Assembly: GCF_016798245.1 (NCBI RefSeq) | Contig: NZ_JAEUZA010000007.1 | Span: forward strand, 1-64,000 | From: Alkalicoccobacillus gibsonii | GTDB taxonomy: Bacteria; Bacillota; Bacilli; Bacillales; Bacillaceae_D | Length of the DNA: 64,000 nucleotides | Direction: 5' to 3' | Shown here: piece by piece, positions 37,405 through 46,934 of the stretch | How the letters are laid out: every line of letters starts with the position of its first letter | Numbering within the stretch: position 1 is the first letter of the stretch | Translations under genes and position numbers: made by a program | The notes under the pieces: generated by a model | Told to the model about the DNA's origin: nothing | What the model saw: only the letters and a program-made list of their open reading frames with translations | Databases searched by the model: none

Positions 37405-37941
37405 CTATTCCATTTGTCTAGCTAAGAAGCTTGCTGCGGTTTCCGCCATTTTTTGCTCAAGCGTTCCATTCAGCGTTTGTTCTTTATTAAAAATAACGAC
37501 CGTCCCAATGGGATCACCATTCGCAATGATTGGAGCAATGACATATCCTTTATAATCATCATGGTGCTCACTGACAAGATTATATTCTCCTGGGTTGGCT
37601 TCAACCTTCGTTTTACGTTGGGTCATTGCAGACTCTACAACCTCGCCAACCGCTTTATTGGCGAATTCCTTTTTTGATGCACCTGAAACAGCGATAAACG
37701 TATCGCGATCGGAAATTAAAATATGGTGGTTCAAGCTTCCATAAAGAGCTTCAGCATATTCCTTTGCGAAATCGCCAAGCTCAGAGATCGGTGAATATTT
37801 CTTAAGAATAACTTCTCCATCACGATCCACAAAAATCTCAAGAGGATCCCCTTCACGGATTCGGAGTGTTCTTCTGATCTCTTTAGGAATAACAACTCTA
37901 CCCAAGTCATCAATACGTCTTACAATTCCAGTTGCTTTCAT
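37405..37941 (-). CDS. spoVT: stage V sporulation regulator SpoVT (AbrB family + GAF)
   Basis: A forespore transcription factor that tunes sigma-G genes. The 178 residues comprise an N-terminal SpoVT-AbrB swapped-hairpin domain (RRIDDLGRVVIPKEIRRTL, then IREGDPLEIFVDRDGEVILK) and a C-terminal GAF-like domain. The start at 37941 (MKATGIV) matches the family. A sigma-G-like promoter lies upstream, in agreement with the known regulation in B. subtilis. Confidence 0.96.
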   Translation of the reverse strand: MKATGIVRRIDDLGRVVIPKEIRRTLRIREGDPLEIFVDRDGEVILKKYSPISELGDFAKEYAEALYGSLNHHILISDRDTFIAVSGASKKEFANKAVGEVVESAMTQRKTKVEANPGEYNLVSEHHDDYKGYVIAPIIANGDPIGTVVIFNKEQTLNGTLEQKMAETAASFLARQME

Positions 37942-38013
37942 GCTGTGTTTCCTCGCTTTCGCTGATGTAATCCCTGGACACTTTTGGCTGCTTCTATAAG
38001 TTCGGGTTATAGG

Positions 38014-38043
38014 TAGTATTTGTCTTGAAATAAGAACTATTCC
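38014..38043 (-). promoter_or_regulatory. sigma-G-like promoter of spoVT
   Basis: On the minus strand GGAATA (38038-38043), a 17-bp spacer and AATACTA (38014-38020). The forespore consensus is close to TGAATA-17/18-CATACTA, so each element has one mismatch. The distance to the ATG is about 70 bp. Confidence 0.6.
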
Positions 38044-38095
38044 CCAATTCTTGAATTTGTTTCAGTGTCTTGGATGGATCAACCAGTGAAAGTGA

Positions 38096-41000
38096 TTAGG
38101 AAGCAGGTGTTTTTGACTTTTTCTTCTTCTTTGAACGCGGTATGGCGTGAACTGCTTTCTCCAATAAATCTAGCAGCTGTTCATTAGTAAGCTTCCTGGT
38201 TTTGATGACAACTTTAATTCGTTTGCCTTCTGTACCAAGGGATACCTCACGTCCAAGCGTATTCACCACATCAAACAATTTACTACCATCCATTTGCTCT
38301 GATGTTTCTTCCGTGAGCAGGATGGTCAATTGATCCTTGTTCTCTGTAATCTTTTCAATTCGCTCTGCATCACCGATTAATTTTATCGCGGTTAAACGAA
38401 TTAAATCACTTACTTCTGTTGGATATTCACCGAAGCGGTCAAACATCTCATCTTTTAAGTCCTGAAGCTCCTTGAGCTGTTCAATCCCTTTAAATCGTTT
38501 ATACATTTCGATCTTTTGTTTAGCATCCGTAATATAAGATTCAGGAATATACGCGTCTACCTTTATGTCCATTTCCATCTGGAATGGCGGCTCTTTAGGT
38601 GTTTCACCTTTTCGTTCTTCAATGGCTTGCTTTAGCATTTGAGAGTAAAGGTCAAATCCAACTGACTCAATAAAGCCATGCTGCTGGGCCCCAAGTAGAT
38701 TCCCGGCTCCACGAATCGTTAAATCCCTCATGGCAATCTTAAAGCCAGAACCAAGCTCAGTAAACTCCTTAATCGCCTGCAGACGTTTTTCAGCCACTTC
38801 CGTTAACACCTTGTCACGCTGGTACGTAAAATACGCATATGCGACACGGTTCGAACGTCCCACTCGTCCGCGAATTTGATAAAGCTGGGAGAGTCCCATC
38901 TTATCCGCATTATAGATGAACAGTGTATTTACATTTGGAATGTCTACCCCTGTTTCAATAATTGTTGTGGTTACGAGTACGTCACTATTACCCTCAAGGA
39001 AATCGAGCATGATGGACTCAAGCTCACGTTCATTCATTTGACCATGGGCAAAGCTAACCTTTGCATCTGGAACAAGCATTGATATCCGTTCTGACATCCG
39101 CTCAATGTCTTCAACTCGGTTATACAAGAAATAAACCTGTCCTCCGCGGGCCATCTCCCGTTCAATTGCTTCCCTAACAAGCGATTCATTAAACTCAACC
39201 ACATATGTTTGCACAGGAAATCGGTTCTCAGGTGGCGTTTCAATCACAGAAAGGTCGCGCACACCTAGCATCGACATATGTAATGTACGTGGAATCGGTG
39301 TAGCCGTTAGTGTCAGTACATCAATATTCGCTTTTAGATGCTTGATCTTTTCTTTATGTGTTACACCAAATCGTTGTTCTTCATCAACGATCAGTAAAGC
39401 AAGATCCTTGAAGACCACATCTTTAGATAAAAGACGATGTGTACCAACTACAAGATCAATGGATCCTGCTTTTACTCCTTTTAACGTTTCTGTTTGCTCT
39501 TTACGCGAGCGGAAACGACTTAACACACCGATGTTAATTGGAAAATCAGAGAAACGCTCAACAATGGTTTCATAGTGCTGTTGAGCAAGGATTGTTGTTG
39601 GGACAAGAATTGCCACCTGCTTCCCATCCATAATGGCTTTGAAGGCAGCTCGAATCGCCACTTCTGTTTTCCCGTAACCAACATCTCCACATAAAAGACG
39701 ATCCATCGGACGGATGCGCTCCATGTCTTTTTTAATCTCTTCCACTGCACGCAGCTGATCCTCTGTTTCAGAGTATTGAAAGGACGTTTCAAATTCACGT
39801 TGCTCATGGCCATCCTGACTAAAAGCATGTCCTTTGCTTGCTTCTCGTTCTGCGTATAGCTTAATTAAGTCATCTGCGATATCTTCAACAGAGGATTGTA
39901 CTTTTCGTTTAACCTTTTTCCAATCGCTTCCGCCTAATGCGTATATCTTAGGGTCCTTCTCTTCAGACCCAACGTATTTCTGAACCTGATCAATTTGATC
40001 CACCGGTACATAAAGCTTATCATCGGCTGCATATCGAAGGTGCAGATAGTCCTTATGAAGGCCATTAATCTCGAGTGTTTCAATACCTAGATACTTTCCG
40101 ATTCCGTGATTCGTGTGAACAACGAGATCGCCTACTTTTAGCTCAGAGTAGCTTTTTATGCGTTCTGCATTCGAAAGCTTCTGATTACGTTTAGGACGCT
40201 TCGTTTGCTTAGCAAAAACCTCTTCCTCAGTCAAAACGACCAGCTTTTGAGAAGGCAACTCAAATCCAGAGTGCAGCTGACCTTGGATAATGTGAATCTT
40301 TCCAGCGGTCAATTCTGTATCACGGTCCACCACATGAACGTCGATACCCTCTTCTTCCAGATTTAACGATAGACGATCGGCGCGATCCTTTGTTCCTGCG
40401 ATAAATAGAACCGCATTGCCCGCTTTCTGCCAGCGTTTAACCTCAGACTCAAGAAGCTGCATTTGCCCATGAAAATTCTGCATGGACTTACATGAAATAC
40501 TCACCACATTTTGAGGTGAGGTTGATGGAACATGCTTTAAGAACAAAGATAGATAAACCACTGGGAAAGGAGATTTTTGAATCGATGGTAGCACATCAAT
40601 CGACATTTGCACGTCATGTACTAAGTCTCCATTTTCAATCAATGAAAGACTCCAATTCGCCTCTTCCTTTTGTAGGCTATCTGCCATTTCCTTCACTCTG
40701 GTTAATTCATCTACGATACACATCGTGCCCTCAGGCATATAATCAAGCAGCGATTCTGCCTCATCAAAATACAAGGACATATACTTGTACATACCTTCGA
40801 AGCTAGTCCGTTGTTTAAGTTTATCAATGTCAGCTGTGATTTTTTCGTCAAGCTGAGCTCGTGTTGTTTTTGCCGAGACTTTCTTTAATGTACTCGCAAG
40901 CTTCTCCTCTAAACGGCTGGCCGCCTGCGAAAAATGTTGATCAGATAAGATAATCTCCGTTGCAGGTCCAACCTTAAGATTCTCTACATTTTCGATCGAT

Positions 41001-41641
41001 CGCTGAGTATCTAATGAGAAGGTTCGGATGGAGTCGATGTCTGTGTCAAATAACTCAATTCGAACAGGATTCGCCTCTGTTAGCGGATACAAATCAATAA
41101 TTCCACCACGAACACTCATCTCGCCTGGTGCAGACACCATATCCACTCTACGGTAGCCCATTTTTATAAGCTTCGTTAGCATTTGATCAATCGAACCAAT
41201 GTCTGATCCTATGTCGAAGGAATAAAAGCTATCCTGCCAAACCGATTTAGGTGTGAGCATTCTGCGTACTCCAGCTAACGGAGCAATCACCACGCCAGAA
41301 AAGCCTTCAGCCAGTTTGTTCAACAGGTCAAGGCGCTGCGCTTTCATTTCGGGACTTGCTACGGCAATTTCAGCAGAAATTAGTTCATTCACTGGGTACA
41401 AATAGACCTGCTCTTCTCCCAAAAGGTCTACTAGGTCTTCATGAATCTTTTGAGCTTGAAATAAGTTATGTGTAATTACCAGTTGACTTCTTTTTGTTTG
41501 CCGATACAAAGAAGCCATGGCTAAGGTTCTCGATGAACCACTCAAACCAGAGATAAGCTGCTCACTCATTGAAGCTTCTAAGCTCTCGAGAACCGTCTTA
41601 AGCTCCTGACTATGACTAAAATATGATTGCAATCCTAACAT
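38096..41641 (-). CDS. mfd: transcription-repair coupling factor
   Basis: An 1181-residue SF2 translocase that displaces stalled RNA polymerase and recruits UvrA. The order is a UvrB-homology module, the RNA polymerase interaction domain (around GDLVVHTNHGIGKYLGIETL), the helicase core with Walker A CGDVGYGKTEVA and the DEEQ box LLIVDEEQRFGV, the motor motif VGRSNRVAYAY, and a C-terminal D7 domain. The start at 41641 has AGGGGG seven bases upstream; an upstream in-frame start at 41692 lacks one. Confidence 0.97.
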   Translation of the reverse strand: MLGLQSYFSHSQELKTVLESLEASMSEQLISGLSGSSRTLAMASLYRQTKRSQLVITHNLFQAQKIHEDLVDLLGEEQVYLYPVNELISAEIAVASPEMKAQRLDLLNKLAEGFSGVVIAPLAGVRRMLTPKSVWQDSFYSFDIGSDIGSIDQMLTKLIKMGYRRVDMVSAPGEMSVRGGIIDLYPLTEANPVRIELFDTDIDSIRTFSLDTQRSIENVENLKVGPATEIILSDQHFSQAASRLEEKLASTLKKVSAKTTRAQLDEKITADIDKLKQRTSFEGMYKYMSLYFDEAESLLDYMPEGTMCIVDELTRVKEMADSLQKEEANWSLSLIENGDLVHDVQMSIDVLPSIQKSPFPVVYLSLFLKHVPSTSPQNVVSISCKSMQNFHGQMQLLESEVKRWQKAGNAVLFIAGTKDRADRLSLNLEEEGIDVHVVDRDTELTAGKIHIIQGQLHSGFELPSQKLVVLTEEEVFAKQTKRPKRNQKLSNAERIKSYSELKVGDLVVHTNHGIGKYLGIETLEINGLHKDYLHLRYAADDKLYVPVDQIDQVQKYVGSEEKDPKIYALGGSDWKKVKRKVQSSVEDIADDLIKLYAEREASKGHAFSQDGHEQREFETSFQYSETEDQLRAVEEIKKDMERIRPMDRLLCGDVGYGKTEVAIRAAFKAIMDGKQVAILVPTTILAQQHYETIVERFSDFPINIGVLSRFRSRKEQTETLKGVKAGSIDLVVGTHRLLSKDVVFKDLALLIVDEEQRFGVTHKEKIKHLKANIDVLTLTATPIPRTLHMSMLGVRDLSVIETPPENRFPVQTYVVEFNESLVREAIEREMARGGQVYFLYNRVEDIERMSERISMLVPDAKVSFAHGQMNERELESIMLDFLEGNSDVLVTTTIIETGVDIPNVNTLFIYNADKMGLSQLYQIRGRVGRSNRVAYAYFTYQRDKVLTEVAEKRLQAIKEFTELGSGFKIAMRDLTIRGAGNLLGAQQHGFIESVGFDLYSQMLKQAIEERKGETPKEPPFQMEMDIKVDAYIPESYITDAKQKIEMYKRFKGIEQLKELQDLKDEMFDRFGEYPTEVSDLIRLTAIKLIGDAERIEKITENKDQLTILLTEETSEQMDGSKLFDVVNTLGREVSLGTEGKRIKVVIKTRKLTNEQLLDLLEKAVHAIPRSKKKKKSKTPAS

Positions 41642-41757
41642 TCTGGATCCCCCTGTTTCGTAAAAAAACCTTAGATAATCGGTCGTACACACTTCTATTT
41701 ATTTATTGCTACTCATGTTGCCCCAAACTTATGACAACAGACAGGTAGTTTGAATAG

Positions 41758-41790
41758 AAAAACGCTTTGGCATAACAAGCCAAAGCTTCA
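41758..41790 (-). terminator. terminator after fin
   Basis: On the minus strand AAGCTTTGGC pairs with GCCAAAGCGTT around TTGTTAT and is followed by TTTTC. Confidence 0.82.
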
Positions 41791-41810
41791 TGTATATAAA
41801 TCAACTTACA

Positions 41811-42047
41811 TTACTGTATAAATGAATCTAATTCGTAGAGCGCTGGATTACGCGTAAGTGCCTCATGACAGTGCTCACATATTGCTCTCACATGTATATC
41901 ACCGTTATCATCATATGTCAATACTTCCTCACGATGACTCTGATCCAACGTATCAATTCCTAAATGAGACGTCTCAACAGTCTGTGACAGGGATCCCATA
42001 TCTGCTTCACAGTGTTTGCATGTATAATGTATAGCCAACTCGTCCAC
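41811..42047 (-). CDS. fin: anti-sigma-F factor Fin (YabK)
   Basis: A 78-residue zinc-binding protein that in B. subtilis is made in the forespore and turns off sigma-F to allow the switch to sigma-G. Two CXXC pairs are present, CKHC near residue 10 and CEHC near residue 58, as in the family. It lies between pth and mfd, the conserved location. Confidence 0.92.
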   Translation of the reverse strand: MDELAIHYTCKHCEADMGSLSQTVETSHLGIDTLDQSHREEVLTYDDNGDIHVRAICEHCHEALTRNPALYELDSFIQ

Positions 42048-42108
42048 CTCTTTTGCGCTTATTCTACGTTGTAGTATAAGCAGAGGGATGACTTGCTATA
42101 CAAATTGC

Positions 42109-42666
42109 TTAGTTAAAGGCGTTCATTACTTCAAGAAATGGTTTATCAAACCATGCTTCGAGAGCCTTCGAGGATTGAACAATCGAATCTTGGATGGCTT
42201 CTTTTTCTTCCGGGCGATATCTCCCAAGTACATAGTGAACAACCTGTGTTCCTGGTTCCGGGCGATCAATTCCTACTCGAATTCGGTTAAATTCATTTGT
42301 ACCTAAGTGAGAAATAAGAGATTTGATTCCATTATGACCACCAGCGCTGCCTTTTTGACGCAACCGAATTTTTCCTGCAGGTAAATCAAGATCATCATAC
42401 ACCACAACTAAATCTTCAAGTGGTATCTGGAAATACTTCATTAAAGGTGCGACGGACTCTCCTGATAAGTTCATATAGGTAAGAGGTTTTAAGAAAAGGA
42501 TCTTTTCTCCTTTATGAATGTATGTACCATAAACCCCTTTAAACTTAGATTGATCAAAAGAAAACCCTAAGTCCTGTGCCGAATGATCAAGAATATCGAA
42601 TCCTATATTGTGTCGTGTTCCTGCGTACTTAGCCCCTGGATTACCAAGTCCTACTACTAGCTTCAT
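42109..42666 (-). CDS. pth: peptidyl-tRNA hydrolase
   Basis: Recycles peptidyl-tRNA released by abortive translation; the B. subtilis gene is also known as spoVC. The 185-residue protein begins VVGLGNPGAKYAGTRHNIGF with the catalytic histidine, followed by the MNLSGESVAPLMKYF segment and VVYDDLDLPAGKIRLRQKG. Length is typical. Confidence 0.97.
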   Translation of the reverse strand: MKLVVGLGNPGAKYAGTRHNIGFDILDHSAQDLGFSFDQSKFKGVYGTYIHKGEKILFLKPLTYMNLSGESVAPLMKYFQIPLEDLVVVYDDLDLPAGKIRLRQKGSAGGHNGIKSLISHLGTNEFNRIRVGIDRPEPGTQVVHYVLGRYRPEEKEAIQDSIVQSSKALEAWFDKPFLEVMNAFN

Positions 42667-42694
42667 GCCAACCTACACCCACCAATCATACTCC

Positions 42695-42731
42695 CGAAAA
42701 AGGTATAACCGCAACGGCTATACCTTTAAGG
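42695..42731 (-). terminator. terminator after rplY
   Basis: On the minus strand AAAGGTATAGCCG pairs with CGGTTATACCTTT and is followed by TTTC. Confidence 0.85.
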
Positions 42732-42741
42732 GAGATAAAAA

Positions 42742-43392
42742 TTATTCGACTCGACCGTCTTTATTTTCATCCTTACGTTCTTCTGTTGCTTCCACTTGAT
42801 CTGGAGAAACATCCTCTTCTGGTTCTTCGTCTGGATCTGGTTCAATCGTTGGTGGCTGAACAGTCACAATGGCTTCTTCATCTTCACTTGTTACTTCAAC
42901 TGAAAGCGAACCTTTCACATCAGCAACCGTTAATCCATCGCCAATTCCTAGTTCAGATACGTCCACAACAACCTCTTCAGGAATATCTCCCGGAAGACAT
43001 CTTACACTAATTTCATGCTTCACTTGTGCAAGAACGCCGCCTTCCTTCACTCCCGCAGCTTCACCTTCAACACGAACAGGAATCTCAACATCTATTTCAG
43101 ACTTCATGTCTACTTCAAAGAAGTCAATGTGAACAAATGAATCCTTTAGTGGATCTGTTTGAACTTCCTGCACCATCACTTGATGCTTCTTCCCATCACT
43201 TACTTCTAGAGAGAAAAGACCATTACGGCCAACTTCACGCATTGTTTTTAGGAAATCTACGCTTTCTACTGAAACTGGTGTAGATTCTGTTTTGTTTCCG
43301 TATAATACGCCAGGTACATATCCTGCATTACGGACTTTTCTAGTGCCTGATCCTCTCATATCTGTACGTTTTTCTGCTTTTAAAACTGTCAT
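42742..43392 (-). CDS. rplY: 50S ribosomal protein L25 / general stress protein Ctc
   Basis: Binds 5S rRNA in the 50S subunit; the Bacillus form (Ctc) is stress-induced. The 216 residues have an N-terminal L25 domain (1 to about 95, KRTDMRGSGTRKVRNAGYVP) and the TL5-type C-terminal domain, ending in an acidic tail rich in Glu and Asp. The start at 43392 has AGAGGTG upstream and matches the family N-terminus. A sigma-B-like promoter precedes it. Confidence 0.95.
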   Translation of the reverse strand: MTVLKAEKRTDMRGSGTRKVRNAGYVPGVLYGNKTESTPVSVESVDFLKTMREVGRNGLFSLEVSDGKKHQVMVQEVQTDPLKDSFVHIDFFEVDMKSEIDVEIPVRVEGEAAGVKEGGVLAQVKHEISVRCLPGDIPEEVVVDVSELGIGDGLTVADVKGSLSVEVTSEDEEAIVTVQPPTIEPDPDEEPEEDVSPDQVEATEERKDENKDGRVE

Positions 43393-43431
43393 CTTTATCA
43401 CCTCTGATTAGATTAACACTCTATTGTATGT

Positions 43432-43457
43432 GTTCCCCTAATCAGTAGGTTTCAAAC
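43432..43457 (-). promoter_or_regulatory. sigma-B-like promoter of rplY/ctc
   Basis: On the minus strand GTTTGA (43452-43457), a 14-bp spacer and GGGAAC (43432-43437). The sigma-B consensus is GTTTAA-N12/14-GGGTAT, so five of six and four of six positions agree. B. subtilis ctc is a classical sigma-B gene. Confidence 0.55.
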
Positions 43458-43495
43458 CGACTTCACAAAAAAATGATCAATTTTTAGGTGATGGA

Positions 43496-44446
43496 TCAAT
43501 CAAATAATGTACTAACAGAAGAGTTTTCGTGTACACGAATGATTGCTTCTGCAAGTAATGGAGCTACAGATAATGACGTAATTTTTTCAATTTGCTGCTC
43601 TTCTTTTAAAGCAATTGTGTTTGTCACAACTAGCTCTTTAATTTTTGAATTGCGGATACGCTCAATTGCCGGTCCAGATAGAACTGGGTGTGTACAGCAT
43701 GCGTATACTTCCTTCGCACCATATTCAACAAGCGCATTTGCTGCTAGTGTGATCGTTCCTGCTGTATCGATAATATCATCAATAATGATACACGTTTTGC
43801 CTTCAATGTTTCCGACAATGTTCATAACCTCAGATACGTTCGGTTTTGGTCGTCTTTTATCAATGATTGCAATTGGCGCTTTTAAGCGATCCGCCATTTT
43901 TCTAGCACGAACCACTCCACCATGGTCTGGAGATACAACGACAATATCATCAAGCTGCTTGTCACTGAAGTAATCAGACAAGATTGGTACACCCATTAGC
44001 TGATCAACCGGGATATCAAAGAAACCTTGAATTTGAGTTGCGTGTAGATCTACCGTTAACACACGAGTCGCACCCGCTGTTTCAAGTAAGTTAGCAACTA
44101 ATTTCGCTGTAATCGGTTCACGCGCACGTGCTTTGCGGTCTTGACGTCCATACCCGTAATAAGGAAGAACAATATTGATTGTTTTTGCAGACGCTCGTTT
44201 AAGAGCATCAATCATAATCAATAGCTCCATAATATGTTCGTTTGCAGGAGCAGACGTTGATTGAATTAGGTAAATATCGCATCCACGAATACTTTCTTCA
44301 ATATTAATTTGAACTTCTCCATCGCTAAAACGCATAACGGAATTCTTACCGAGTGTAACACCGATATTTTCTGTAATTTCCTGGGCAAGATCTTTGTTTG
44401 AATTAAGTGTAAACACCTTTAAGCTTGGATCGCCATACTTAGCCAT
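43496..44446 (-). CDS. prs: ribose-phosphate pyrophosphokinase (PRPP synthetase)
   Basis: Makes PRPP for purine, pyrimidine, His and Trp synthesis. The 316-residue enzyme has [20 protein letters not shown] near residue 50, the ATP-region [20 protein letters not shown], and the PRPP signature [13 protein letters not shown]-like [20 protein letters not shown]. The start at 44446 has GGAGGG nine bases upstream. It is 29 bp after glmU, the usual pair, and linked in metabolism to purR and hprT nearby. Confidence 0.97.
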   Translation of the reverse strand: MAKYGDPSLKVFTLNSNKDLAQEITENIGVTLGKNSVMRFSDGEVQINIEESIRGCDIYLIQSTSAPANEHIMELLIMIDALKRASAKTINIVLPYYGYGRQDRKARAREPITAKLVANLLETAGATRVLTVDLHATQIQGFFDIPVDQLMGVPILSDYFSDKQLDDIVVVSPDHGGVVRARKMADRLKAPIAIIDKRRPKPNVSEVMNIVGNIEGKTCIIIDDIIDTAGTITLAANALVEYGAKEVYACCTHPVLSGPAIERIRNSKIKELVVTNTIALKEEQQIEKITSLSVAPLLAEAIIRVHENSSVSTLFD

Positions 44447-44475
44447 TTTGTTGTACCCTCCACACTTTTGTTGAA

Positions 44476-45837
44476 TCAATTTGATTTCTTATAGTTTTCT
44501 TTATTAACCTGTCTTGCTCTTGCAATCGATAATGCCTGGTGTGGAACATCTTCTGTAATTGTTGAACCAGCTGCCACAAGTGCATTTTCACCAATGTGTA
44601 CTGGTGCAACAAGATTTGAGTTACTGCCTATGAATGCACCATCGGCAATGGTTGTTTTATATTTGTTTTCTCCATCATAGTTAACTGTTATTGTACCACA
44701 GCCAAGATTCACGTTCTGACCCACTTCGGCGTCCCCTACATAACTTAGGTGAGCAGCCTTGGAGCCTTTCGCAAGGGAGGATTTCTTCACTTCAACAAAG
44801 TTTCCGATTCTCACATCTTCACCAAGCGCAGATCCTGGTCTAATATGAGCGAATGGTCCAATGGTGACACGAGATTCTACCTTACTGTCGTGAATAACAG
44901 ATTGTTTGACTTCAACAAAGTCAGCGATCACACTATTTCGAATTTCACTGTTTGCCCCAATGACACATTCAGAACCAATAACGCTTGTTCCTTGAATAGA
45001 AGCACCTGGATAAATCACCGTATCTTGACCAATTGTAGCCTCAGAAGAAATATATGTTTGTGCCGGATCAATCATTGTCACGCCAGCTCTCATCCAGCGT
45101 TCATTAATACGTTTCTTCATAATGGATTCCGCTTCTGACAAAGCGACACGATCATTTACTCCAAACGTTTCCGAGAAAGTAGGAGATTGATATGCTGCAA
45201 TCACTTCTCCTTGCTTTTGTAAAATTTCAATCACATCAGGTAAGTAATACTCCCCTTGTGCGTTCTCGTTCCCAACCTGCTTTAGCGCTTGGAACAGGAG
45301 CTCATTATCAAAGCAATAGGTGCTCGTATTAATTTCACGTACCTTTTGTTCTTCAGCCGTTGCATCCTTATGCTCAACCACACGCTCAACGAGTCCATTT
45401 GCACCACGAATGACCCTGCCGTAACCTGTTGGATCCTCAGCAAGGGCTGTAAGTACAGTAATCTTAGCCTGTTTCGCTTGATGCTCCGCGATTAATGCAT
45501 CAATGGTTTCACCTGTAAGTAAAGGTGTGTCCCCAGCTAGTACTACCGTAATTCCTTTTTTGTCTTTTAATAGTTCATCTGCTTGCAGAACTGCATGGCC
45601 TGTTCCCAGTTGCTCCGCTTGCAAAACATAATGAAACTCTTCCCCAAGCTGTGCTTTTACTGCTTCTGCACCATGGCCCACTACAATCACCGTTTCATCG
45701 AACCCTACTTGATTAAGCGCATCTGATACATGCTGAACCATAGGTTTCCCACAAACTGGGTGAAGTACTTTATAAAGCTTTGATTTCATTCGAGTACCTT
45801 GACCCGCTGCTAAAATCACCGCATAACGATTCGTCAT
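44476..45837 (-). CDS. glmU: bifunctional GlcNAc-1-P uridyltransferase / GlcN-1-P acetyltransferase
   Basis: Produces UDP-GlcNAc for peptidoglycan. The 453-residue protein has an N-terminal pyrophosphorylase domain ([20 protein letters not shown]) and a C-terminal left-handed beta-helix (about 250-450) with hexapeptide repeats and the acetyltransferase segment [21 protein letters not shown] sigma-A promoter precedes it. Known in B. subtilis as gcaD. Confidence 0.97.
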   Translation of the reverse strand: MTNRYAVILAAGQGTRMKSKLYKVLHPVCGKPMVQHVSDALNQVGFDETVIVVGHGAEAVKAQLGEEFHYVLQAEQLGTGHAVLQADELLKDKKGITVVLAGDTPLLTGETIDALIAEHQAKQAKITVLTALAEDPTGYGRVIRGANGLVERVVEHKDATAEEQKVREINTSTYCFDNELLFQALKQVGNENAQGEYYLPDVIEILQKQGEVIAAYQSPTFSETFGVNDRVALSEAESIMKKRINERWMRAGVTMIDPAQTYISSEATIGQDTVIYPGASIQGTSVIGSECVIGANSEIRNSVIADFVEVKQSVIHDSKVESRVTIGPFAHIRPGSALGEDVRIGNFVEVKKSSLAKGSKAAHLSYVGDAEVGQNVNLGCGTITVNYDGENKYKTTIADGAFIGSNSNLVAPVHIGENALVAAGSTITEDVPHQALSIARARQVNKENYKKSN

Positions 45838-45868
45838 AGCTTCCTCCCCATCTTCTATATCCCTTACG

Positions 45869-45897
45869 AATATATCCTAAAAATCAGGTCTTTTCAA
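45869..45897 (-). promoter_or_regulatory. glmU promoter
   Basis: On the minus strand TTGAAA (45892-45897), 17 bp, TATATT (45869-45874), lying between the spoVG terminator and the glmU start. Confidence 0.65.
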
Positions 45898-45962
45898 GGA
45901 AAGATCGACCTATTTCAACAGGGATATATTGTTACTACCCTAGTTCTTTACGGATTTTCAAC

Positions 45963-45995
45963 AAAAAGAGCTACTGCAAAAAATGCAGTAGCTCA
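45963..45995 (-). terminator. terminator after spoVG
   Basis: GAGCTACTGC (45968-45977) pairs perfectly with GCAGTAGCTC (45985-45994); on the minus strand TTTTTGTTG follows. Confidence 0.9.
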
Positions 45996-46005
45996 CAATC
46001 CTGAA

Positions 46006-46299
46006 TTAAGAGGCGCCTGCCTCTTCATAAGAGACTTCCTCTGCTGCTCCAACTCGTTCAAATTCCTTCAGGACGGCATCCTGAATTTTGTCACGTGTTT
46101 TTGAAGAAATTGGATGAGCAATGTCTCTAAATTCCCCTTCTGGCGTTCGTTTACTAGGCATAGCTACAAACAAACCGTTGTTCCCATCAATCACTCGAAT
46201 ATCGTGTACAACAAATTCAAAATCCATTGTTATTGAAGCAATCGCTCGCATACGTCCGTCCGTCTGTACGCGTCGTAGTCTGACATCTGTGATTTCCAT
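46006..46299 (-). CDS. spoVG: septation / RNA-binding regulator SpoVG
   Basis: A small nucleic-acid-binding protein that affects asymmetric septation. The 97 residues show the family pattern: [20 protein letters not shown] at the start and [20 protein letters not shown] near residues 58-77. The start at 46299 follows GGAGGG. The upstream region has a sigma-H promoter and an A/T-rich tract like the B. subtilis gene. Confidence 0.97.
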   Translation of the reverse strand: MEITDVRLRRVQTDGRMRAIASITMDFEFVVHDIRVIDGNNGLFVAMPSKRTPEGEFRDIAHPISSKTRDKIQDAVLKEFERVGAAEEVSYEEAGAS

Positions 46300-46338
46300 G
46301 TAGCCATCCCTCCGATATATACTTTCTTACTACCCATT

Positions 46339-46367
46339 CATTTCGCTGTAAGAATGCGTTTTCCTGC
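46339..46367 (-). promoter_or_regulatory. sigma-H promoter of spoVG
   Basis: On the minus strand GCAGGAAAA (46359-46367) and GAAATG (46339-46344) are separated by 14 bp. This is the same geometry as the B. subtilis spoVG promoter (GCAGGATTT-14-GAATTG). A strongly A/T-rich tract (about 46370-46420) lies just upstream, in the place where the B. subtilis gene has its AT box and AbrB-binding region. Confidence 0.7.
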
Positions 46368-46502
46368 ATTAAAAATGAAAAAATTAAAAAAATACGTTTA
46401 AAATATCCAATTTTTCCACGAAATTAGTCGAATGATATGTAGTTTGGTTGAGGAAGGTTCATTTTAGGATGATAGAGAGTGTTTTTTCAATCAGAGAGGA
46501 TT

Positions 46503-46540
46503 AAAAAAGCCAGAGCGAACACTCTTGTTCACTCTGGCCT
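46503..46540 (-). terminator. terminator after ridA
   Basis: On the minus strand GCCAGAGTGAAC pairs with GTTCGCTCTGGC around AAGAGT and is followed by TTTTTTAA. Confidence 0.9.
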
Positions 46541-46546
46541 GACAAA

Positions 46547-46921
46547 CTATTTTACTAATGCAATGACTTCGATCTCTACAAGTACATCCTTTGGCAAGCG
46601 CGCCACTTCTACGCAAGAGCGAGCAGGCTTGTGGGTATCAAAATATGAACTGTATACTTCATTAATAAGAGGGAACTCATCCATGTTTTTAATGAACACT
46701 GTTGCTTTCACAACAGAATCTAAGGATGAACCTGCTTCAGCAAGAACTGCCTTCAGGTTGGCGAACACTTGGTGTGTTTGCTCCTGAACATCGCCTTCTA
46801 ATAACTCGCCATTTGGCTTTAGAGGAATTTGTCCTGAGCTGTAAAATAAATTGTTTACGATCACTCCTTGGGAGTAAGGGCCAATCGCTTCTGGAGCAAG
46901 ACTAGTGTAAACGGTTTTCAT
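46547..46921 (-). CDS. ridA: 2-iminobutanoate/2-iminopropanoate deaminase RidA (YabJ)
   Basis: Hydrolyses reactive enamine/imine intermediates. The 124-residue protein has [18 protein letters not shown] near the start and the C-terminal signature [20 protein letters not shown] with the active-site arginine. It is 13 bp after purR and co-transcribed with it; in B. subtilis YabJ supports purine-related control. Confidence 0.95.
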   Translation of the reverse strand: MKTVYTSLAPEAIGPYSQGVIVNNLFYSSGQIPLKPNGELLEGDVQEQTHQVFANLKAVLAEAGSSLDSVVKATVFIKNMDEFPLINEVYSSYFDTHKPARSCVEVARLPKDVLVEIEVIALVK

Positions 46922-46934
46922 TTTATTCTCCTCC

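Noticed and set aside
40492-40806. Long antisense frame in mfd
   Set aside because: It is a shadow of a well-conserved gene without start signals.
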